Assembly: GCA_964568805.1 (NCBI GenBank)
Contig: CAZMRW010000085.1
Coordinates: 1-19,078, forward strand
Origin: CAZMRW01 sp964568805
Lineage (GTDB): Bacteria; Pseudomonadota; Gammaproteobacteria; Methylococcales; Methylomonadaceae
DNA: 19,078 nucleotides
Direction of reading: 5' to 3'
Shown: piece after piece, positions 7,725-14,653 of the stretch
Position numbering within the stretch: position 1 is the first letter of the stretch
How the letters are laid out: each line of letters begins with the position of its first letter
Position numbers and translations under genes: made by a program
The notes under the pieces: generated by a model
The model's input: only the letters and a program-made list of their open reading frames with translations
Told to the model about the DNA's origin: nothing
Database searches by the model: none

Positions 7725-9101
7725 ATGTCGTCACCGAATCAACTTATTTCTTCGCTGCCTTATTTTGCAGATAGTGCGGCTTTATTTTCTGCGATTGCAG
7801 GAAAGCCCTGGTCGGTTTTTCTCGATAGCGGTTACCCTTACAGCCGTCAGGGCCGATACGACATTATCGCTACCGATCCGGTATGCACGTTGGTAACCCA
7901 TGGCGATACGACCGAGATTACCCGGAATGATGTCACACTAAAATCAACGGCAGATCCGTTCGATCTGGTCAAACAGCAATTAACGCAGGCGGTTCAAAAA
8001 TCTGACGAATTGCCTTTTAAAGGTGGCGCGATCGGTTATTTTGCCTACGATTTGGCGAGACGACTGGAACATCTCCCCGTGATTGCCGTGGATGCGGAAC
8101 ATATTGCCGAAATGGCCGTCGGCATCTATGATTGGGCGGTGATTGTCGATCATCATCAGCAGAAAAGTTTTCTCGCGGGCCGCTCGTGCGACCGGCAAAA
8201 ATGGCAAAGCCTGATCGATTGCTTCAGTACGTTGCCAGATGAGCCGAGCCATCAGGCCTTTAAGGTCGTCAGCAAGATCCGCTCCAATATGGATAAGGAT
8301 TTCTATTCCCGCGCCTTTAACAGGATTAAACATTATCTGAAAGAAGGCGACTGTTATCAGGTGAACCTCTCCCAGCGTTTTGCCGCCGATTGCGAAGGCG
8401 ATCCCTGGACAGCCTATCGGGCGCTGCGCGAACTCAATGCCGCACCGTTCAGTGTCTATTTCAATTTACCCGAAGTGCAAATTTTAAGCTCCTCGCCGGA
8501 GCGTTTTTTGAAGCTGACCAACGGTATCGTTGAAACCAAACCCATTAAAGGCACACGGCCCAGGAAAGCGGATGACGCTGAAGACTTGCGTCAGATTCGA
8601 ATACTGGAAAACAGTAAAAAAGACAGGGCGGAGAACCTGATGATCGTTGATTTGTTGCGCAACGATATCAGTAAAACCTGTCAAAAAGGTTCGGTTAAAG
8701 TTCCAAAAATTTTTGAGGTGGAAACCTATGCGACCGTCCATCACCTGGTGAGTACCGTTACCGGCGTGCTGGCGGAGAATCGGCATGCACTCGATTTGCT
8801 GAAATACTGTTTCCCGGGCGGCTCCATTACCGGCGCGCCCAAAATTCGCGCGATGGAAGCGATTGAAGAACTGGAGCCCCATCGTCGTGGAATTTACTGC
8901 GGAGCGATCGGCTATATCGGTTTCGATGGCAATATGGACAGCAATATTGCCATCCGGACCCTGGTGCATTCACGAGGCGTCATCCGGTTTTGGGCCGGAG
9001 GCGGTATCGTCAACGATTCGGTAATGGAAGAAGAATATCAGGAGTCTTTCGATAAAGCGGCGGCCATGCTGAATCTATTGCAGCAAATGACGGTGACATG
9101 A
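7725..9101 (+). CDS. pabB: Aminodeoxychorismate synthase component I
   Basis: A 458-residue chorismate-utilising enzyme that makes 4-amino-4-deoxychorismate, the precursor of 4-aminobenzoate for folate and possibly methanopterin-type cofactors. An anthranilate-synthase-I-like N-terminal domain (about 1-180) is followed by the catalytic domain with CYQVNLSQRF, SSPERFL, ETKPIKGTRPR, ENLMIVDLLRNDI, VHHLVSTVTGVL, the PGGSITGAPKIRAMEAIE motif and RGIYCGAIGYIGFDG. The lysine of PIKGT (K275 here) is the PabB hallmark, since anthranilate synthases have PIAGT, so this is PabB and not TrpE. The start at 7725 gives a normal length and begins with the family-like MSSPNQLISSLPYF. Ribosome-binding signal is weak. 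It leads a run with the small kinase 16 bp downstream; no pabA or pabC is present here. Confidence 0.95.
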   Translation: MSSPNQLISSLPYFADSAALFSAIAGKPWSVFLDSGYPYSRQGRYDIIATDPVCTLVTHGDTTEITRNDVTLKSTADPFDLVKQQLTQAVQKSDELPFKGGAIGYFAYDLARRLEHLPVIAVDAEHIAEMAVGIYDWAVIVDHHQQKSFLAGRSCDRQKWQSLIDCFSTLPDEPSHQAFKVVSKIRSNMDKDFYSRAFNRIKHYLKEGDCYQVNLSQRFAADCEGDPWTAYRALRELNAAPFSVYFNLPEVQILSSSPERFLKLTNGIVETKPIKGTRPRKADDAEDLRQIRILENSKKDRAENLMIVDLLRNDISKTCQKGSVKVPKIFEVETYATVHHLVSTVTGVLAENRHALDLLKYCFPGGSITGAPKIRAMEAIEELEPHRRGIYCGAIGYIGFDGNMDSNIAIRTLVHSRGVIRFWAGGGIVNDSVMEEEYQESFDKAAAMLNLLQQMTVT

Positions 9102-9117
9102 GCCCGTTTCACCTTTT

Positions 9118-9672
9118 ATGATCGTTATCAAACTTGGCGGCAGCCTGACAAAATCCGGCGCCCTGAGCGATTGCCTGAACAGAGTCGAGCATCACTACCG
9201 GGGCAGGGCGGTGGTGATTGTTCCAGGCGGGGGAGCCTTTGCCGATCAGGTCAGAATAGCGCAGGAACGCTGGCGCTTTGACGATTACACGGCGCACCAC
9301 ATGGCGCTGTTGGCCATGCAGCAGATGGCGCTGATGTTCAAGGGGATAAAACCGCAATTCTCTATTGCCGGTTCGATAACAGCCATCCGAAACCGGACGG
9401 TCTCGCAAGGCACACTGATCTGGTCGCCCGATACGGTCGAACTTGAACGGTCGGGCATCAAGGCCGGCTGGGATGTTACTTCTGACAGTCTGGCGGCCTG
9501 GCTGGCAAACACCCTTTCAGCTCGTGAGCTGATCCTGGTAAAATCTGCTATTATTGACCAGGGACACAGTCTGGCCGAACTCGCGCGGCAAAATATCGTT
9601 GATCAAGCGTTTTGCGAATTTGTGGCGCAGTCTGCTTACAAAATTACTATTATAAATAAACAAGATTTCTAA
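9118..9672 (+). CDS. Small amino-acid-kinase-family protein, MfnE-like candidate
   Basis: A 184-residue cytosolic kinase of the aspartate/glutamate/uridylate kinase superfamily. MIVIKLGGSL is the N-terminal phosphate-binding strand and loop, VVIVPGGGAFADQVR (about 32-46) is the second glycine-rich motif, and GWDVTSDSLAAWLA (near 121-134) is the usual Asp/Ser-containing substrate or nucleotide loop. It is shorter than aspartokinases or UMP kinase and lacks ACT or other added domains. In archaea and methylotrophic bacteria a compact kinase of this group (MfnE) acts in methanofuran synthesis, and the placement behind pabB fits cofactor metabolism. This assignment is inference; it might act on another small metabolite. 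It starts 16 bp after pabB, and its stop codon directly touches the ATG of the next gene. Confidence 0.8.
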   Translation: MIVIKLGGSLTKSGALSDCLNRVEHHYRGRAVVIVPGGGAFADQVRIAQERWRFDDYTAHHMALLAMQQMALMFKGIKPQFSIAGSITAIRNRTVSQGTLIWSPDTVELERSGIKAGWDVTSDSLAAWLANTLSARELILVKSAIIDQGHSLAELARQNIVDQAFCEFVAQSAYKITIINKQDF

Positions 9673-10371
9673 ATGGCCGAGCAAAAAAAATCATCATTTA
9701 ACGATTTGGCGTCAAATTCCCTAAGTCTAATCACTCGCTTTATAGCGAAGAAATTCAGGTCGGCTTACTATAACGCTCGGGAATCGATAGGGGATCATAA
9801 ACGGTCAATCGTGGTTTATCAGGTGGAACAGGCATGCGTCAGCTTGCAGGAAACCAGGAATGAATTTGAGAATGCTCTCGAGCGATTCAAGACTTTGGTC
9901 AGTGTCAGTGAAACCTCTTTGGAACATCGGTATCACCAGCTCAACCGGCAGTACCAGTTCTGCCGGTCAAAATCCGATTCAGTCAGCGACAGGATCAGAA
10001 TGATTGAAGAAGTCAGCGATGCCTTATTTGCAGAATGGGAACATGAACTGAACGAATATACCAACCGGTCGTTGCGCAACAGCAGCAAACAGCAGTTGAA
10101 AATCGCCAGGCAGAATTACAGCCGTTTAATCAAAGCCTTGCACGCGGCTGAAGCGAAGATTCAGCCGGTGCTGTCGGCATTCAAGGATCAGGTGCTCTAT
10201 CTCAAGCATAATCTCAATGCGCATGCCATTGCGGCGCTGCAGCATGAATTCATTGTTATCGGTGTCGATATTTCCCAATTGATTCATGCCATGGAATTAA
10301 CCATTGCCGAGGCAAGCCAGTTTGTATCGGTGCTGGTCGAGCAAAAATCGCTGCCCAGTCTGGGGTCTTAA
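9673..10371 (+). CDS. DUF2959 family coiled-coil protein
   Basis: A 232-residue, mostly helical protein. AYYNARESIGDHKRSIVVYQ, AFRSAYYN-like context, LFAEWEHELNEYTNRSLRNS and the C-terminal VLYLKHNLNAHAIAAL match the DUF2959 family as I know it; its function is unknown. Most members I recall begin with a lipoprotein signal ending in a Cys just before the SAYYN block. This protein instead has about 30 mainly polar and basic residues (MAEQKKSSFNDLASNSLSLI onward) with no lipobox, so it appears cytosolic or peripherally bound. Its ATG follows the kinase stop codon with no gap, which implies one transcript with pabB and the kinase and translational coupling. It converges on the lipoprotein gene, with 6 bp between the stop codons. 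Confidence 0.85.
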   Translation: MAEQKKSSFNDLASNSLSLITRFIAKKFRSAYYNARESIGDHKRSIVVYQVEQACVSLQETRNEFENALERFKTLVSVSETSLEHRYHQLNRQYQFCRSKSDSVSDRIRMIEEVSDALFAEWEHELNEYTNRSLRNSSKQQLKIARQNYSRLIKALHAAEAKIQPVLSAFKDQVLYLKHNLNAHAIAALQHEFIVIGVDISQLIHAMELTIAEASQFVSVLVEQKSLPSLGS

Positions 10372-10378
10372 AAAAGAC
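10365..10378. terminator. Short inverted repeat at the convergent gene ends
   Basis: GTCTT (10365-10369) and AAGAC (10374-10378) form a 5-bp stem around four A. It covers the stop codon of the DUF2959 gene and touches that of the opposing lipoprotein gene. The stem is short, so a shared terminator role is only a possibility. Confidence 0.25.
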
Positions 10379-10818
10379 TACCGTTGCAGTTTATACAGGA
10401 CATCATTGGCTTTGTCCCGGGCGTCTTCATTTTCTTTCCTGACGCCTTGTTTGGCATTTTGAGTCGATCTTTCTTGCCCGAATTTGGCAATCATATCCTC
10501 CCAGCTTGTATATTGCTCGTATCCCTGAAAACCGGAATCTTTACGTTGCTGGTAAATTTCTTTGCCCAACGCAATGATTTCAGCAGGCGTCTTGCCGTCC
10601 ACTGCATCCAGAAATTCGTCATCGCTCTTTTTGGCGTCCCGAATGGTCCAGAAGGAAACCTCGAATTCAATACGGGTCTCCGGGGGCAAACGCTCTTTCA
10701 GCATTTTTACCGATTTGAATGCCGTGCGAGTGTTGTGGCCGTTAATCTGCTGCCCTTTATTGCAAGCGATTAAGGTTGCGCAGCATAGCACAAGCAGAAG
10801 AGAGGAAAGCGTCTTCAT
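10378..10818 (-). CDS. Small putative lipoprotein, possibly DUF6694-like
   Basis: A 146-residue envelope protein. The N-terminus MKTLSSLLLVLCCATLIACN is a lipoprotein signal peptide with lipobox LIAC and modified cysteine at residue 19. The mature part is charged, helix-rich and contains DEFLDAVDGKTPAEIIALGK (about 72-91), reminiscent of small DUF6694-type lipoproteins that contain a 'DGKT' segment; this is a tentative match. The tail KENEDARDKANDVLYKLQR is strongly charged. GAGGTT at 10825-10830 is a clear ribosome-binding site 6 bp before the ATG. Residue after the Cys is Asn, so no inner-membrane Asp retention signal is present and outer-membrane sorting is plausible. No function can be assigned. 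It stands alone, convergent to the DUF2959 gene and divergent from the GTPase pair. Confidence 0.8.
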   Translation of the reverse strand: MKTLSSLLLVLCCATLIACNKGQQINGHNTRTAFKSVKMLKERLPPETRIEFEVSFWTIRDAKKSDDEFLDAVDGKTPAEIIALGKEIYQQRKDSGFQGYEQYTSWEDMIAKFGQERSTQNAKQGVRKENEDARDKANDVLYKLQR

Positions 10819-10824
10819 AATGAT

Positions 10825-10830
10825 AACCTC
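10825..10830 (-). promoter_or_regulatory. Ribosome-binding site of the lipoprotein gene
   Basis: On the minus strand GAGGTT lies 6 bp ahead of the ATG at 10818, fixing the start of the lipoprotein gene. Confidence 0.65.
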
Positions 10831-10946
10831 GAAGTCAGGAACCGGTCCGTGTGATGTTAATTACAGGTATTGTTGTTATTATATAGATTGCTAGACCATC
10901 AAACTAAGTGAAATGGTCGGTTATTATAAACCCAAGCCAACTATTT

Positions 10947-12686
10947 ATGCTGGAATTTATCCAATTATTAAATCAGCGTTACCTGACCGTTTTGCAGCAA
11001 CCGAGCAATGAGTCTGTGAAAGCGGTCTATCAACAAAGGGTGGATCAATTACTGATGGCCGAGGCCTTTATCCGCAAAGGTCAGCTGATTGAAACTGCTC
11101 CGGCGCTGCCGCTGCAAATTGCCGTTTTGGGTCCGACCCAATCGGGAAAAAGCTCGCTGGTCAATGTGCTGCTGGGCACCGATGCGGCGGGAGTCAGTCC
11201 TTTAGCCGGTTACACAGTCCACCCTCAGGGATTTTGTCATGGCGTGATGGTCAATCAATGCAATGGCCTTCAGCGCTATTTCGGACGTTTCCAGCAGTTG
11301 CCCGCATCTCAGTTATCGAAAGAGCGGCACGACTGTTATTCGTTGACTGAAACTATCGCGGATTCGATGTTTTTGCCGCACTGCGTATTGTGGGATACTC
11401 CCGATTTCGACTCGATAGACTCCTTGACTTACCGGGAAGGGGTGATCAGGGCGGTGGCTCTGGCCGATATCGTTATCCTGGTGGTCAGCAAGGAAAAATA
11501 TGCCGATCAATCGGTCTGGGACATGATGTCGGCATTGGAAGCTCTCCATCAGCCGACCCTGATCTGTCTGAATAAGTTGGGCGAGGGGTCGGAATCGTTA
11601 ATTATCCATTCCTTGAAAGAAAAATGGCAACTGACCAGGAAGGATGATTTTCCCGAGGTGGTGCCCCTGTATTATCAAAAACACTCAGGACTTCCGTCAT
11701 GGCCTGAATCCGGACATGAATTGCTAAGCATACTGGCTGGCAGGGTTAACCCCAAAAAACAGGCGCGCTTTGAGCAGGATTTACTGCAACAGTATTGGCC
11801 ATCCTGGCTGGAGCCGGTGACTGAGGAACATCAGGCATTGGCAGACTGGCTGGAATTGGTCGAACACACGATCAAAAAGGCTCTGGAAAATTATCAGCGG
11901 GACTTCCTGAATCATCCGCATCATTATGAAACCTTTCAATGCGCCCTGGCAGAACTGCTGACATTGCTGGAAATACCGGGGCTGGCCAAAATATTGGCCG
12001 GCACGCGTCAAGTTCTAACCTGGCCGGTCAAACAGTTGATGAAAATGGGCCGCAAACGGCTCGATATCAGCGACACCAGTCATGAAATCCCGTTATTGAA
12101 TCAGATAGCGGAACACGCATTGATTCAAATGGCCGACAGCCTGCTGGATAAAGCCGAAGAAAACAAGCAGCGATTGTGGTGGAAGGATTTGAGCGTCTTG
12201 TTACGCAGTCGGCGCCAGGACATCCTCAGAGAGTTCGATATGGCGGCCAGACAGTATCATGCGGCGTTTCAGCAGGATGTGGAAGGCGCGGCCCGCCGTT
12301 TGTATGTCAAGCTTCAGGAGCAGCCGGTGGTGTTAAACAGCCTGCGCGCAACCCGGGCGACGACCGATGCCGCCGTGATCGCCCTGGCGTTGCATACCGG
12401 CGGCATCGGCATCCACGATCTGGTTATCGCGCCGTCGATGTTGACTCTGACTTCGTTGCTGACCGAAAGCGCTATCGGCGGGTATATGCATAAAGTCGAG
12501 GCCGAATTAAAACAGCATCAATTGAATAAAGTTAAAGAGGCGCTGTTTATCAATACATTGCGCAACAAAATTCTGAATCTGCCTCAGCAATTATCGGCGT
12601 TAACGCATTTTAATATCAGCCCCGAACAACTGCGGGCGGCGGAAAACCACCTCAAAGAAAAACGACATGGATTACGATTACTCTGA
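10947..12686 (+). CDS. Large P-loop GTPase with hydrophobic segment, first of a pair
   Basis: A 579-residue protein of the TRAFAC GTPase class with an unassigned family. Counting from ATG 10947: G1 is GPTQSGKSS (62-70), G3 is DTPDFDS (150-156), and the expected G4 site reads CLNKLGE (207-213), with G in place of the Asp of NKxD that gives guanine specificity. A long helical region (about 280-460) follows, then a hydrophobic stretch around 472-513 that may contact or cross a membrane, and an amphipathic tail. The layout resembles dynamin-like or Era-like membrane GTPases. GTG 10908 in the same frame would add 13 residues; neither start has a good ribosome-binding site, and 10947 is slightly preferred. 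Its end overlaps the next GTPase gene by 20 bp. Whether it hydrolyses GTP, and in what process, is unknown. Confidence 0.85.
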   Translation: MLEFIQLLNQRYLTVLQQPSNESVKAVYQQRVDQLLMAEAFIRKGQLIETAPALPLQIAVLGPTQSGKSSLVNVLLGTDAAGVSPLAGYTVHPQGFCHGVMVNQCNGLQRYFGRFQQLPASQLSKERHDCYSLTETIADSMFLPHCVLWDTPDFDSIDSLTYREGVIRAVALADIVILVVSKEKYADQSVWDMMSALEALHQPTLICLNKLGEGSESLIIHSLKEKWQLTRKDDFPEVVPLYYQKHSGLPSWPESGHELLSILAGRVNPKKQARFEQDLLQQYWPSWLEPVTEEHQALADWLELVEHTIKKALENYQRDFLNHPHHYETFQCALAELLTLLEIPGLAKILAGTRQVLTWPVKQLMKMGRKRLDISDTSHEIPLLNQIAEHALIQMADSLLDKAEENKQRLWWKDLSVLLRSRRQDILREFDMAARQYHAAFQQDVEGAARRLYVKLQEQPVVLNSLRATRATTDAAVIALALHTGGIGIHDLVIAPSMLTLTSLLTESAIGGYMHKVEAELKQHQLNKVKEALFINTLRNKILNLPQQLSALTHFNISPEQLRAAENHLKEKRHGLRLL

Positions 12687-14292
12687 ATTAGTGGAAAAGA
12701 CCAAATGCTGGGTAGACCAGGCTTCATCCTCCGGCTGGATCAAGCCGGATGCTCTGCCGCAATTAATGCATTTCGAAGAAGGGACGCCCCGTGCCTTGTT
12801 TGACCAGGGCCATTCCAGACCGCTGATTGTCGCCTTTATGGGCGGCACCGGTGTAGGCAAGAGTTCCTTGCTGAACCGGCTGGCGGGCTCGGCGATTGCC
12901 CGGACCGGCGTGGAGCGGCCTACTTCACGCGAGGTCACTTTATTCCATCATCAGGCCGTGGCGATCCGGCATCTGCCGGAACATTTACCCATTGCCAGTA
13001 TCAAAATTGCAGAGCACCAGGATGTTTCCAAAAAAAATATTATCTGGATCGATATGCCGGATTTCGACAGCATAGAACAGGGCAACAAGCATCTGGTTTT
13101 GCAATGGTTGCCTCATATCGATGTCTTGATTTATGTCGTCAGCCCGGAGCGTTACAAGGATGATAAAGCCTGGCGGCTGTTGCTGGCCGAGGGGGGACGG
13201 CATGCCTGGCTGTTTGCGATGAACCAGTGGGACAGAGGCCGCCCGGAACAGTTCGAGGATTTTAAAAGACAGCTCGGTCAAGCCGGTTTTGCCGAACCCA
13301 TCATCTTCAAGACGGTTTGTGCCGAAGATCTGCAACCGGATGACTTTCAGACATTGGCGGCAACCATTACATCCCTGGCAAATGATCATATCGTAGGACA
13401 GCTCGAACAACGAGGCCTCCAGGTTCGCAAAGCCGAATTAAAGATAACGCTGGAGCAATACAAGGAATCGTTGGGTTCCGAGTCGCTGCTGCAGCAGGCT
13501 TCAGCTGCGTGGCATGAACAATGGCAGCGGACAGCCCAGATGTTGCAGCAAGGGTTTGCCTGGCCTCTTCAGCAGCTGGCAGGCCAATATGCCGATCATG
13601 CCGGCGAGTTAATGTCAAATCCGGTGTCAGGTAAATATCCGTCAAAGCGGACGGAGCCACTATGGGACGCATGGGCTCAGTCGCGCTTCGACGATGCAAT
13701 CGATGAATTTATCGCCTTTGCCGATCACTTAGGGATTCCGGTGACGCCGATCAAGCATCAGTTATCCGCACTAGGCGAGAAAGCGCCAAAGATTATCCGG
13801 ACCCAGACCGAATTGGCCGCACGCCAGGCTCTGGCCAATCCCGGCAATGCGCTGCAGCGCATCCTGCTGAAATGTGTCCGCATCGCCGAAATCGTTTTGC
13901 CGCTGGCGGCAATCGCCTGGGTGGCTTATCAGGTCTTCACCGGCTATTACCATAGCAATCAGGTGAACGCCGACTATTTGGGCGTCGATTTTGCCATACA
14001 CAGCACCCTGTTAATATCGATTTCCTGGCTGGCGCCCTGGTTTGTCCTGAAAAAAATCAAGCCGTCGCTGCGCACCAGCGCACTGAAAGGACTGAACAGG
14101 GGCCTGCTGACCGGATTGTCCATGATAGAGAGCGAGGTTGCCATCGTGCTGGAACACATCCGTGATCAGCACGCCCGCCAGCACCGTCAGATTTCCGAGA
14201 TCATAAGTCAGTGCGGTGAAGTCGAGGCAGCCGGACAGCAGCGGATAGAAAGCGAGAGTCCGTTAAACCGAATGCTGATCGGTCATTCCTGA
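12667..14292 (+). CDS. Membrane-associated P-loop GTPase, second of a pair
   Basis: A 541-residue GTPase-like protein. G1 is GGTGVGKSS (59-67), a Thr at 86 in RPTSREVT may serve as G2, G3 is DMPDFDS (129-135), and G4 reads NQWD (186-189) with Gln instead of Lys but with the guanine-specifying Asp kept. A helical middle region (about 250-400) leads to two likely membrane helices near 403-425 and 443-461, joined by a short loop, and a coiled tail. This pattern is like YfjP/Era-related or bacterial dynamin-like proteins. Its ATG lies 20 bp before the end of the preceding GTPase gene, so the two are surely co-translated, and both share the unusual PDFDSI G3 segment. They probably arose by an old duplication and work together, perhaps as a hetero-oligomer at the inner membrane. 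The function is unknown. Confidence 0.87.
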   Translation: MDYDYSELVEKTKCWVDQASSSGWIKPDALPQLMHFEEGTPRALFDQGHSRPLIVAFMGGTGVGKSSLLNRLAGSAIARTGVERPTSREVTLFHHQAVAIRHLPEHLPIASIKIAEHQDVSKKNIIWIDMPDFDSIEQGNKHLVLQWLPHIDVLIYVVSPERYKDDKAWRLLLAEGGRHAWLFAMNQWDRGRPEQFEDFKRQLGQAGFAEPIIFKTVCAEDLQPDDFQTLAATITSLANDHIVGQLEQRGLQVRKAELKITLEQYKESLGSESLLQQASAAWHEQWQRTAQMLQQGFAWPLQQLAGQYADHAGELMSNPVSGKYPSKRTEPLWDAWAQSRFDDAIDEFIAFADHLGIPVTPIKHQLSALGEKAPKIIRTQTELAARQALANPGNALQRILLKCVRIAEIVLPLAAIAWVAYQVFTGYYHSNQVNADYLGVDFAIHSTLLISISWLAPWFVLKKIKPSLRTSALKGLNRGLLTGLSMIESEVAIVLEHIRDQHARQHRQISEIISQCGEVEAAGQQRIESESPLNRMLIGHS

Positions 14293-14653
14293 AGCGGCCT
14301 GACTGTGGAATGGCGGGATCAACCCCTACGGCAGGATACGATTAAGGCTGCAGGTGACGATAGCCGGCTTGCTACCGCGAACATGTATCCCGCCCCTTAA
14401 TGATTGAAAATCGTCCCGGTTGTGCCTGACAACAGGATCAATACGGAAGGGAATTAATATTTTACTTGGTAGAATCAGTAAGCGGCTAATCGGGGCTAAG
14501 GCGATGGATTGTTAAGGTTAAAGACTGATTTAGTTTGTGCTGTTTTCTCAATCATTGCCACCGTGTATCATAGAAGGTTATTTAAAAGTGTTTACCAAGG
14601 CGTTCAATCAATGGCGATTCATCACTGGGTACTGATATAAAAAACAAATAGAT
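14293..14653. other. Intergenic region upstream of sbcC
   Basis: These 361 bp contain no gene I can support. An 8-bp inverted repeat, GGCGGGAT at 14312-14319 and ATCCCGCC at 14387-14394, spans 83 bp and could close a structured RNA or be chance. TATCAT at 14566-14571 could be a -10 box for sbcC but lacks a good -35. No sbcD and no tRNA is present. Confidence 0.5.

Noticed and set aside
10384..10894. Two plus-strand frames opposite the lipoprotein gene
   Set aside because: The minus-strand frame has a clear signal peptide, lipobox and ribosome-binding site; the others are shadows.
14312..14394. GGCGGGAT/ATCCCGCC inverted repeat as a structured RNA or riboswitch
   Set aside because: Only 8 bp pair over an 83-bp span, with no further supporting helices seen; this may be chance.
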